Source of the DNA: Pseudomonadota bacterium
Lineage (GTDB): Bacteria; Pseudomonadota; Gammaproteobacteria; Burkholderiales; Rhodocyclaceae
Direction of reading: 5' to 3'
Length of the DNA: 7,808 nt
Assembly: GCA_030917225.1 (NCBI GenBank)
Contig: JAUPVD010000497.1
Span: forward strand, 1 to 7,808
Position numbers and translations under genes: made by a program. Below the pieces are notes generated by a model. That model was not told the DNA's origin and did no database searches. It saw only the letters and a program-made list of their open reading frames with translations. Shown piece by piece: positions 1-6,587 of the stretch. Each line of letters opens with the position of its first letter. Position 1 is the first letter of the stretch.

Positions 1-72
1 GCCGATGCGGCGCGCGCGCCAGCGGGCGCGTGAAAACACCGAAACACCTGAAAATCCGGCGGAAAAGTGCGA
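1..72. other. Short region downstream of pgeF with a GC hairpin
   Basis: No gene is supported here. Bases 15-20 and 25-30 form a 6-bp G+C inverted repeat with a 4-nt loop, and bases 9-20 are a 12-bp alternating G/C palindrome. No T-run follows the hairpin on either strand, so it does not look like a standard intrinsic terminator for pgeF. It may be a weak 3' structure or chance in GC-rich DNA. Confidence 0.35.
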
Positions 73-840
73 TTAGGCTGAAGGATCGAGCCAGATCAGC
101 GACGCCATTCGCCCGGTAATGCCATCACGGCGGTAGGAAAAGTAGCGTTCCGGGTCAGCCACCGTGCAATTGGTGCCGCCGTGGATATCGGCAACACCAA
201 TGCCCATCAGGCGCTGACGCGCCAACAGGTAGAGGTTCCCCAGCCAGCGCCCGCCGTTCCCTGCAACAAATGCCTCGGCAGCGGCCGGGTCGTCGGCAAC
301 GAACGTCTCGCGCACCTCTCCCCCAACCTCGAAGGCAGCCGGGCCGATCGCCGGCCCCAGCCAGACAGTCAGGTCCGTCGGCGCGACCCGCATGGCGGCA
401 ACGGTGGCCTCGATCACCCCGGCCCGCAAACCACGCCAACCTGCATGGGCAGCGGCCACCACGGTGCCGGCGCGATCGCAGACCAGTAGCGGCAGACAAT
501 CGGCAGTCATCACGGCACACACCACGCCAGCGCGCCGGGAAAGGGCTGCATCGGCCTCCGGCACGGCACACCCCGCCATATCGGCATCACAGACTGTTGT
601 GCCGTGCACTTGTTTGAGCCAGCGAGGCGCCGCGGGCAATGCTGCCGAGAGGCGCGCGCGGTTGGCAGCAACATGCACCGCGTCGTCACCCACGTGATCG
701 CCAAGATTGAAGCCTAGCCATGGACCCTGGCTGGCGCCGCCGCAACGCGTCGTCTGCAGGGCACGAACCCCGCGCGGCAATGGCCAGTCGGGAACGAAGC
801 AAGAGTCGAGCAACTCGGGCGACTCAGTCGTCGTCGCCAT
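73..840 (-). CDS. pgeF: Peptidoglycan editing factor PgeF (laccase-domain, YfiH family)
   Basis: This is a complete 255-residue member of the DUF152/YfiH multicopper-oxidase-like family, of usual length. Visible motifs are QVH (residues 77-79), TADC (112-115), HAGWRG (132-137), [12 protein letters not shown] (162-173), GGTNCT (221-226) and FSYRRDG (234-240). H79, C115 and H132 are the expected metal-binding triad. The E. coli homologue is a cytosolic amidase that removes L-Ser wrongly placed at position 1 of the peptidoglycan stem peptide; older annotations call the family polyphenol oxidase or laccase. The ATG at 840-838 lies inside the end of rluD (17-nt overlap), so translational coupling with rluD is likely and no separate promoter is needed. 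The rluD-pgeF order matches E. coli. The family is certain; the substrate is inferred from the E. coli homologue. Confidence 0.93.
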   Translation of the reverse strand: MATTTESPELLDSCFVPDWPLPRGVRALQTTRCGGASQGPWLGFNLGDHVGDDAVHVAANRARLSAALPAAPRWLKQVHGTTVCDADMAGCAVPEADAALSRRAGVVCAVMTADCLPLLVCDRAGTVVAAAHAGWRGLRAGVIEATVAAMRVAPTDLTVWLGPAIGPAAFEVGGEVRETFVADDPAAAEAFVAGNGGRWLGNLYLLARQRLMGIGVADIHGGTNCTVADPERYFSYRRDGITGRMASLIWLDPSA

Positions 841-1933
841 CGCCGTATTCGTAGATCAGTTCTACCTCGTGATCGTCGTCGAAATCGTCATCGCCGAGCG
901 CCGCGTCCGCTTCCATCGCTGCATCCAGGCGCAACTGGTCGAGCAGATCGGCCATGTCGTCCGGCAACGGCGATTTCCAGAGCATTGACTTGCCGCTGCC
1001 CGGATGTACCAGCCCCAGCTTTCGCGCATGCAGGAACTGCCGGTCGAAAGCCGGACCACGCGGCACCCGGTTGGCTGCGCGCCCATACACCGGGTCGCCG
1101 ACCAGCGGGTGGCCGATATGGTCGAGATGCACCCGGATCTGGTGCGTACGCCCCGTTTCCAGCGAGCATTCGATCAGGGTGCAGGTGGAAAAACGCTCGA
1201 CGATGCGGTAATGCGTGCGTGCCGGCTTGCCATTCATGATCACCGCCATCTTTGTTCGCTGCATCGGGTGTCGTCCGATGGCCGCATCGACCGTACCGCC
1301 GCGCTCCAGAACGCCACGCGCCAGTGCCTGGTATTCGCGCTTGACGGTGCGCGCCTGCAACTGCCGCACCAGGTCGGTCTGCGCTTCCAGTGTCTTGGCG
1401 ACGACCAGCAGGCCGGAAGTGTCCTTGTCCAGACGATGCACGATGCCCGCGCGCGGGATCGAACTCAGCTGCGGCGCGTGATGCAGGAGCGCATTGAGCA
1501 GGGTTCCACTCCAGTTCCCGGCCGCCGGATGCACCACCAGGCCAGCTGGTTTGTCGATGACGAGAAGCGTTTCATCCTCGAACACCACGTTGAGCGGTAT
1601 GTCCTCGGGAGAAGCCGCAGCAAGCTGTTCGTCAACGGCCTCGTCGACTGAAATGGCTTCGCCGCCCCAGAGCTTGTGCTTCGGCTCGGCCACCGGTTTG
1701 CCGTCGACCCTGACCCGGCCCTCGCGTATCCAGCCCTGCAACCGGTTGCGCGAGTGCTGTGGCAACAGGCCGGCGAGGACGTGATCCAGCCTCAGTCCAC
1801 CGCAATCGACGGGTGCGGTAAGGGCAAGTGCCGTGCTATCATCGCCGCGCCCGGTTGGAGTGGCAGACGCCTCGGCGGCGACGCTTTCCGAGGGTACGGA
1901 TTTTTTCGATTTCTTCTGCGGAATGTTCATCAT
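824..1933 (-). CDS. rluD: 23S rRNA pseudouridine synthase RluD
   Basis: This RsuA/RluA-family pseudouridine synthase most likely converts uridines in helix 69 of 23S rRNA (1911/1915/1917 in E. coli) late in 50S assembly. With the start at 1933 it has 369 residues. An S4 RNA-binding domain (about 45-105) is followed by the catalytic domain carrying [10 protein letters not shown] (166-175), with catalytic Asp169, then RTHQIRVH and [10 protein letters not shown], both typical of RluD. It exceeds E. coli RluD (326 residues) through a Lys/Ser/Ala-rich N-terminal extension of about 40 residues and a strongly acidic C-terminal tail of about 30. Two consecutive ATGs (1933 and 1930) are possible starts. 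An in-frame ATG at 2038 is unlikely because it lies deep inside the opposite bamD gene. No strong Shine-Dalgarno sequence is visible. The gene is divergent from bamD and overlaps pgeF downstream. Confidence 0.93.
   Translation of the reverse strand: MMNIPQKKSKKSVPSESVAAEASATPTGRGDDSTALALTAPVDCGGLRLDHVLAGLLPQHSRNRLQGWIREGRVRVDGKPVAEPKHKLWGGEAISVDEAVDEQLAAASPEDIPLNVVFEDETLLVIDKPAGLVVHPAAGNWSGTLLNALLHHAPQLSSIPRAGIVHRLDKDTSGLLVVAKTLEAQTDLVRQLQARTVKREYQALARGVLERGGTVDAAIGRHPMQRTKMAVIMNGKPARTHYRIVERFSTCTLIECSLETGRTHQIRVHLDHIGHPLVGDPVYGRAANRVPRGPAFDRQFLHARKLGLVHPGSGKSMLWKSPLPDDMADLLDQLRLDAAMEADAALGDDDFDDDHEVELIYEYGDGDDD
1837..1842 (+). promoter_or_regulatory. Candidate extended -10 promoter element for bamD, inside rluD
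   Basis: TATCAT at 1837-1842 matches the sigma-70 -10 consensus in five of six positions and is preceded by TG at 1834-1835, giving an extended -10 (TGcTATCAT). The -35 region (about 1814-1819, TGCGGT) is poor, as extended -10 promoters can tolerate. Transcription would begin near 1849, leaving a leader of about 80 nt before bamD. Because the bamD and rluD start codons overlap, a dedicated bamD promoter has to lie within rluD, and this is the best candidate I see. It is inferred from sequence only. Confidence 0.35.
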
Positions 1934-2726
1934 GCGTAGTTTAGCGGTTATCGCGGCGCTCCTCACGGCTACCTTGCTCGGCGGCTGTGGCATTTTCGGC
2001 GAACCCAAAGACGAAACGGTCGGCTGGTCGCCGAACAAGCTTTACACCACCGCCAAGGAAGCGCTTAACGACGGGCAGTACGACAATGCCGTGAAGTTCT
2101 TCGAGAAACTCGAAGCGCGCTATCCCTACGGCCGTTATGCCCAGCAGGCCCAGGTCGAGATCGCCTACGCCTACTGGAAAGCAAACGAGCCAGCATCGGC
2201 ACTGGCAGCCTGCGACCGCTTCATCAAGCTGCACCCGAACCACCCGAACGTCGACTACGTCTATTACCTGAAGGGGCTGGTCGGATTCAATGAAGACCTT
2301 GGCATCCTCGGCAGCGTTTCGATGCAGGACCCGACCGAGCGCGATCCGAAATCGGCCAAGGAATCCTTCGATGCGTTCAAGGAACTGGCCATCCGTTTCC
2401 CCCAAAGCAAATACACCCCGGACGCCATTGCGCGCATGAAATACCTGGTCAACGCGCTGGCCGCCCACGAAGTACATGTGGCGCGCTACTACATGAAGCG
2501 CGGGGCCTACCTTGCGGCAGTCAACCGCGCGCAATATGCGGTGAAGAACTACATCGAGGCGCCGGCCATCGAGGAGGCCCTGTTCATCATGGTTCTGGCC
2601 TACGACCAGCTCGGCATGCAGGATCTGCGCAACGACTCAGAGCGGGTCATGCGCCAGAACTTCCCGAAGAGCGAATACTACGTCCGCGGCCTGAACCGGC
2701 CCGAACCCTGGTACAAACTCTGGTAA
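1932..2726 (+). CDS. bamD: Outer membrane protein assembly factor BamD (ComL family lipoprotein)
   Basis: This 264-residue lipoprotein is an essential part of the BAM complex, which folds beta-barrel proteins into the outer membrane. It has a short signal peptide (residues 1-18) and lipobox LGGC with acylated Cys19. Gly20 at +2 fits sorting to the outer membrane. The mature part is made of TPR-like helical repeats, starting with a [20 protein letters not shown] block (38-58), followed by [18 protein letters not shown] (66-83) and the [13 protein letters not shown] region (104-116). It matches BamD/YfiO/ComL in length and order. The chosen ATG at 1932 gives a compact signal peptide with Arg2 and follows a weak GGA-type ribosome site near 1920. 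An in-frame ATG at 1923 would add three residues. The frame runs upstream to 1833 but only antisense to rluD. It is divergent from rluD, as in E. coli. Confidence 0.95.
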   Translation: MRSLAVIAALLTATLLGGCGIFGEPKDETVGWSPNKLYTTAKEALNDGQYDNAVKFFEKLEARYPYGRYAQQAQVEIAYAYWKANEPASALAACDRFIKLHPNHPNVDYVYYLKGLVGFNEDLGILGSVSMQDPTERDPKSAKESFDAFKELAIRFPQSKYTPDAIARMKYLVNALAAHEVHVARYYMKRGAYLAAVNRAQYAVKNYIEAPAIEEALFIMVLAYDQLGMQDLRNDSERVMRQNFPKSEYYVRGLNRPEPWYKLW

Positions 2727-2756
2727 GCGACGGGCCAGGGAAATCCATCCCGTCAG

Positions 2757-2794
2757 AAAAGAGGCCGGCCTGAACATCAGCGCCGGCCTTTTTT
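2757..2794. terminator. Bidirectional intrinsic terminator between bamD and the kinase gene
   Basis: Perfect 8-bp arms AGGCCGGC (2762-2769) and GCCGGCCT (2782-2789) form a stem. It can be extended inward by CTG/CAG (2770-2772 with 2778-2780). An A4 tract precedes it (2757-2760) and a T6 tract follows (2789-2794), so on either strand the RNA would carry a GC hairpin followed by a U-run. It begins about 30 nt after the bamD stop codon. On the opposite strand it overlaps the kinase gene's stop codon (2795-2793). Confidence 0.88.
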
Positions 2795-5183
2795 ACATGG
2801 CCTGCTTGATGGCCAGAACAGCCTGATTGCGCAGGGTACGGAAAAGCGACAATTCCCTTTCCGGGATCACGATGGCGCCGGCCTGCTCCATGTCCGCATA
2901 GATCATCGCCACCGGGTTGTTCTTGATGGTCAGTGGAAACAGCAGGAAAGTACCGGCGTTGATCGACTTGCGGTACCACTCCGGTACACGTGCTGAAATC
3001 TTCGGATCATTGATGTCGCTGATCAGGATATCGACGCCCTTCGACATCGCGGCGTGAAAGATGTCCGGCGTGAAGGTCAGCGGAAACTTGAATTTCTTGG
3101 CAACCTCCGAGGCATCCGGCCCGAAGCCGAAGCGCCCCTGCATCGTGTTCGCCCGCGCATCCTTGATGCACAGGATGACGCGACGGAAACCCTTGGCACG
3201 GAACATCGTCTCCAGAATGATGCGCAGCAGGTCGTTGAGCGCAAAATCCCCGACCAGCGAGTTGCTGATGTCCTGGATTCCCGCTGTCAGAATGGCCTCG
3301 ACATTCTCCGGCCGGGCATTGCCTTCGTTGCTCTCCGCCATCACGGGCGTCTCGACCAGGGCAGCACTGGCCAGCGTATCCGGCGCATCGTCCACTGCCG
3401 CAGCCTCATCGTCGCCAGACGCAAGCTGGACCTTGCTGCCGCCCCACGAGCGGATCTGCCGACCGAAGGGCGTCTGCTTCAGATTCAGCTGGATGACGCT
3501 GGCAAACTGCGCCACTTCCTCGAAGGATTTTTCGATGGTCTTGTGCAGATCCTGCTCGCTCAGCGCCACGCTATCGCCAAAACGACCCGTCAGCTTCTTC
3601 AGTTCCTTCTGGCGCTGCTCGGGCGTGGCATTGGCGATGATGGTGCACAACTCATTGGAAAACGCAGACAGCACCCGCAGCTTCTCTTCCGGTGCCGTTG
3701 CCTTGCGCACGCTCCCTGGCGGCAACCGGCGCATGGTATTCACGATCAGCGGCGGGAAGCCCCAGTGCTGCGCGATGCCGATGCCCATTTCCTCGAAGGA
3801 AATCCCCAGCACCTTGTGCGATGCCTGATCTTCGGTAATGCCCTTCTGCTCGACCATCGTACGGATATCCTCCCCTTCTTCCGGGAAGTAGTACTGCGTC
3901 AGCATGCGCCCAAGGTTGTGGAACATCGAGCAGATGAAAGCCTGCTCGACATCACGCTGCGCCGTCCTCGAACCGATGTCCTTGGCCAGAATGCCGGCCA
4001 GGTTGGCACGCAGGAACTCGTCCTTGAGCTGGTTGGCATTGCCCTTGTTCTGCAGATGCTCGAAGAGCAGCACGGTAATCGCAATATTGCGCACCGAGTC
4101 GAAGCCCAGCACCATCACCGCGCGGGAAACCGTGCTGATGTTGCCGCCGCCGACAGGCCGGTAGAAGGCGGAATTGACCAGCTTCAAAATCTTGTTGGTC
4201 AGCGCAAAGTCCTTGAGGATCGACCCGGAAAGCTTGGCAACGCTCTCCCGGTCGGACGCAGTGATCTTGTTGATTGCCCCGACCGACTCCGACAGCGCCG
4301 GAAAATCGCTTTTGTGCCGCATGCGGCGCAAGAGGAATTCGATTGTTCCCTGTGCACCGCTGGACGAAGTCGCGGACTCTTCCGGATCCAGATAATCATC
4401 GAGCGCTTCGCGCATGGCGGTGATCGAGGCATAGCGCCGCTCGGGGTTGCGCTCAAGTGCCTTGTAGAGAACCGATGACAGGCGCTCATCGATACCAGCC
4501 TCGGCCGGCAGGCGGATATCCACGGTGGTGATCTGGCGCAGGATGTTGAAAACATCATTGCCCTGAACGGCACGTTGCCCGGTCAACAGTTCGAAGAAGA
4601 CAAGCCCCGCAGCAAAGACGTCGGTCTGCGCGTCGATGCGATGATGCTCAAGGTACTCCGGTGCCATGTAAGCCGGCGTACCGGTAAATGCCTCGGTGTC
4701 TCCCTGCTTGGGTGACTCCACGCGCGCAGCAATGCCGAAATCCATGACACGGGCGAACCCGTCTTCGTTGATCAGGATGTTGGTCGGCTTCAGGTCGCGA
4801 TGGATGACGCCAAGCGCGTGCGCGTGCGCAATCGCATCAAGCACCGGCTGCATCACCGAAATGGCGCGCACCGGCGACAGCGCGCCACTATCGCGCAGGT
4901 ATTCACCAAGATTCTTGCCCGGCACATACTCGAATACCAGATAGAGATCGCCGCCCTCTTCGCCTGCTTCAAAAATAGGGACGATATTCGGATGACGCAT
5001 CTGGCTGACCGTTCGCGCCTCTTCGAGCAACTGCTGGTTCTGCACTGGATCCGGTTGCGAGAAATGCAGTGTCTTGATCGCGACTTCGCGCTGCAGGTGA
5101 GGATCCCGTGCGAGATACACGACGCTCTGCGCCCCTCTGCCCAACTCGCGCAAGATATCGAAACGGCCGATTTTTTTACTCAT
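2793..5183 (-). CDS. Ser/Thr protein kinase-HDOD-GAF fusion protein
   Basis: This is a 796-residue cytosolic signalling protein with no signal peptide or membrane segment. Residues 7-265 are a Hanks-type kinase with all key residues present: glycine loop GRGAQS (15-20), VAIK Lys37, helix-C Glu55, HRDLKPTN (128-135, catalytic Asp130), DFG (148-150), GTPAYMAPE (168-176) and Asp188. It should therefore be active. Residues about 285-490 resemble an HDOD domain (FALTNKILKLVNSAFY, ISTVSRAVMVLGFDSVRNIA), but the HD site reads FHNLGR (421-426), so metal-dependent hydrolysis is unlikely. A helical segment and an acidic Ala-rich linker (586-625) lead to a GAF-like domain (about 626-796). HDOD proteins usually act as signalling scaffolds and GAF domains bind small ligands, so a ligand-tuned kinase is a reasonable inference. 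Target and ligand are unknown. No cognate PP2C phosphatase is nearby. The gene is monocistronic, convergent with bamD and divergent from the CoA-transferase. Confidence 0.9.
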   Translation of the reverse strand: MSKKIGRFDILRELGRGAQSVVYLARDPHLQREVAIKTLHFSQPDPVQNQQLLEEARTVSQMRHPNIVPIFEAGEEGGDLYLVFEYVPGKNLGEYLRDSGALSPVRAISVMQPVLDAIAHAHALGVIHRDLKPTNILINEDGFARVMDFGIAARVESPKQGDTEAFTGTPAYMAPEYLEHHRIDAQTDVFAAGLVFFELLTGQRAVQGNDVFNILRQITTVDIRLPAEAGIDERLSSVLYKALERNPERRYASITAMREALDDYLDPEESATSSSGAQGTIEFLLRRMRHKSDFPALSESVGAINKITASDRESVAKLSGSILKDFALTNKILKLVNSAFYRPVGGGNISTVSRAVMVLGFDSVRNIAITVLLFEHLQNKGNANQLKDEFLRANLAGILAKDIGSRTAQRDVEQAFICSMFHNLGRMLTQYYFPEEGEDIRTMVEQKGITEDQASHKVLGISFEEMGIGIAQHWGFPPLIVNTMRRLPPGSVRKATAPEEKLRVLSAFSNELCTIIANATPEQRQKELKKLTGRFGDSVALSEQDLHKTIEKSFEEVAQFASVIQLNLKQTPFGRQIRSWGGSKVQLASGDDEAAAVDDAPDTLASAALVETPVMAESNEGNARPENVEAILTAGIQDISNSLVGDFALNDLLRIILETMFRAKGFRRVILCIKDARANTMQGRFGFGPDASEVAKKFKFPLTFTPDIFHAAMSKGVDILISDINDPKISARVPEWYRKSINAGTFLLFPLTIKNNPVAMIYADMEQAGAIVIPERELSLFRTLRNQAVLAIKQAM

Positions 5184-5212
5184 TTTGTTCGCGTCGAAGA
5201 TTTACCGCATTT

Positions 5213-5239
5213 ATTCTACTCCGCGCCGAGGCGCGTCAA
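5213..5239 (-). promoter_or_regulatory. Candidate sigma-70 promoter of the kinase-HDOD-GAF gene
   Basis: Read on the minus strand, TTGACG (5239-5234) matches the -35 consensus in five of six positions, and TAGAAT (5218-5213) matches the -10 in five of six. The 15-bp spacer is shorter than the preferred 17. Transcription would start near 5206, leaving a leader of just over 20 nt before the ATG at 5183. No good Shine-Dalgarno sequence is visible in that leader. Confidence 0.45.
5222..5235. repeat. Inverted repeat inside the kinase promoter spacer
   Basis: CGCGCC (5222-5227) and GGCGCG (5230-5235) form a 6-bp perfect inverted repeat around a 2-nt centre. It lies almost wholly between the -35 and -10 elements proposed for the kinase gene. 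A DNA-binding protein sitting here would block the promoter, so an operator is possible. The repeat is pure G/C in GC-rich DNA and may be coincidental. Confidence 0.4.
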
Positions 5240-5314
5240 TGCGCAGTATTTCACGGGCTCGTGGCAGAATTCGCCCTGACCGGTCTTCTCCATTTTCAGC
5301 GTTCCGATACCAAC

Positions 5315-6544
5315 ATGCCCAACACCGCACCGCTTGCCAACCTTCGGGTTCTTGATCTATCTCGCGTACTCGCCGGCCCCTGGTGCAGCCAGTTGCTGGC
5401 CGATCTCGGCGCCGAAGTCATCAAGATCGAGCGTCCGGGCAGCGGTGACGAAACCCGCGCCTGGGGGCCGCCCTATCTCAAGGACGCGGCAGGGAACGAG
5501 ACCGGCGAGGCGGCCTACTATTGCGCCGTCAACCGCAACAAACAATCGGTGACACTGGACATGTCGCGTCCCGAGGGACAAAAAATCGTCCGTGAACTGG
5601 CCATGCAGTCCGACGTCCTGCTGGAAAACTACAAGGTCGGCGGACTCGAAAAATATGGTCTCGACTACGCTGCACTGGCAGCACTGAACCCGCGCCTGAT
5701 CTACTGTTCGATCACCGGCTTCGGCCAGAACGGCCCGTGGGCCGAGCGACCCGGCTACGATTTCATCATCCAGGGCATCGGCGGACTGATGAGCGTGACC
5801 GGCGAAACCGACGGCCGGCCCGGCGGCGGCCCACAGAAAGTGGGCGTGGCACTGGTCGACATCCTGACCGGTCTCTACGCCGCCAATGCGGTGCAGGCGG
5901 CGCTACTGGAACGTGAACGCAGCGGTCTCGGCCAGCACATCGACCTGGCCCTGCTCGACACCGAAGTCGCCAGCCTCGCCAACCTCGCGCTCAATTATTT
6001 GTGCACCGGGGTCAGCCCGAAGCGCATGGGCAATGCCCATCCGAACATCGCGCCTTATCAGGTGCTGCCGGCAGCGGATGGCCATTTCATTGTCGCCGTC
6101 GGCAACGATGGCCAGTTCAGGCGCCTGTGTGAAGCGATGAACCTGCCTGACCTGGCAAGCGACCAACGCTTTTCTACCAATGCCAACCGGGTGGGCAACC
6201 GACAGGCACTCGATGACTGCCTGGAGCACCGCGCACGCCAACGCGGGAAAAAGGAATGGCTGGCAGCGCTGGAAGCCGCAGACGTTCCCTGTGGCCCGAT
6301 CAACAGCATTGGAGAAGCGTTTGCGGAGCCGCAACTGGCTGCGCGCGACATGCTGGTTACGCTGCCGCACCCGACGGCGGGTCAGGCAACGCTGGTCGGC
6401 AACCCGATCAAGCTTTCACGGACACCGGTGGGCTACCGCAGCGCACCGCCACTGCTCGGCGAGAACACGGCAGAGGTTCTTCAGCGCGTGCTGGGCTATA
6501 GCCAGGATGAGCTTGACCGCCTGCAGGCCGCCGGCATTACCTGA
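5315..6544 (+). CDS. CaiB/BaiF family class III CoA-transferase
   Basis: This 409-residue enzyme moves CoA from a CoA thioester donor to a free carboxylic acid acceptor through an Asp-linked mixed anhydride; it is cytosolic and of usual length. Family blocks are visible in order: RVLDLSRVLAGPW (11-23), EVIKIERPGSGDETR (34-48), NRNKQSVTLDM (73-83), ENYKVGGLEKYGLDY (104-118), RPGYDF (145-150) and KVGVALVDILTGLYA (175-189). Asp182 is the expected catalytic residue. GQHIDLALLDTEVASL and NPIKLSRTP follow later. The ATG at 5315 puts the first block near the N-terminus, as is usual; the frame runs open further upstream across the intergenic region and into antisense kinase sequence, which is not coding. 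No clear Shine-Dalgarno or promoter is seen upstream. The gene stands alone, without a dehydrogenase or hydratase partner, so the substrate (for example a dicarboxylate such as glutarate) cannot be assigned. Confidence 0.92.
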   Translation: MPNTAPLANLRVLDLSRVLAGPWCSQLLADLGAEVIKIERPGSGDETRAWGPPYLKDAAGNETGEAAYYCAVNRNKQSVTLDMSRPEGQKIVRELAMQSDVLLENYKVGGLEKYGLDYAALAALNPRLIYCSITGFGQNGPWAERPGYDFIIQGIGGLMSVTGETDGRPGGGPQKVGVALVDILTGLYAANAVQAALLERERSGLGQHIDLALLDTEVASLANLALNYLCTGVSPKRMGNAHPNIAPYQVLPAADGHFIVAVGNDGQFRRLCEAMNLPDLASDQRFSTNANRVGNRQALDDCLEHRARQRGKKEWLAALEAADVPCGPINSIGEAFAEPQLAARDMLVTLPHPTAGQATLVGNPIKLSRTPVGYRSAPPLLGENTAEVLQRVLGYSQDELDRLQAAGIT

Positions 6545-6545
6545 C

Positions 6546-6587
6546 TTCAGCGTTCAGAGTAGAGACTTCAGGTTTCAGGTTTCCTGG
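6546..6587. repeat. Degenerate 7-bp tandem repeat at the convergent gene ends
   Basis: Units start every 7 bp: TTCAGCG (6546), TTCAGAG (6553), TAGAGAC (6560, diverged), TTCAGGT (6567), TTCAGGT (6574) and TTCCTGG (6581, diverged). The array begins one base after the CoA-transferase stop codon and runs into the 3' end of the channel gene. There it supplies the stop codon (6570-6568) and the last residues, KPET. Two units are identical and four share TTCAG. Confidence 0.6.

Noticed and set aside
9..30. G/C palindrome and hairpin as an origin, attachment site or CRISPR-like repeat
   Set aside because: It is a single short copy of alternating G and C in GC-rich DNA. Nothing nearby supports a special role.
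1934..2038. Upstream ATG extending RluD by 35 residues
   Set aside because: The extension is antisense to the BamD signal peptide and N-terminus and resembles no RluD sequence. The ATG pair at 1933/1930 is a better start.
1941..2534. Minus-strand open frame of 197 codons antisense to bamD
   Set aside because: Its composition is typical of a shadow frame and it sits opposite a confidently identified BamD. It has no family resemblance.
3054..4478. Long plus-strand open frame (474 codons) antisense to the kinase gene
   Set aside because: It lacks any recognisable domain, is rich in Arg/His/Gln as expected from reading GC-rich codons backwards, and is fully covered by the well-supported kinase-HDOD-GAF gene.
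5108..5314. In-frame upstream extension of the CoA-transferase
   Set aside because: It runs antisense through the kinase start and the intergenic region. The conserved family N-terminus begins just after the ATG at 5315.
5903..6370. Minus-strand open frame of 155 codons antisense to the CoA-transferase
   Set aside because: No domain is recognisable and it is contained entirely within a well-supported gene on the other strand.
6569..6586. Small hairpin (CAGG-TTT-CCTG, 6576-6586) as a terminator between the CoA-transferase and channel genes
   Set aside because: The stem is only 4 bp with no T-run, too weak for an intrinsic terminator. It is better explained by the 7-bp repeat.
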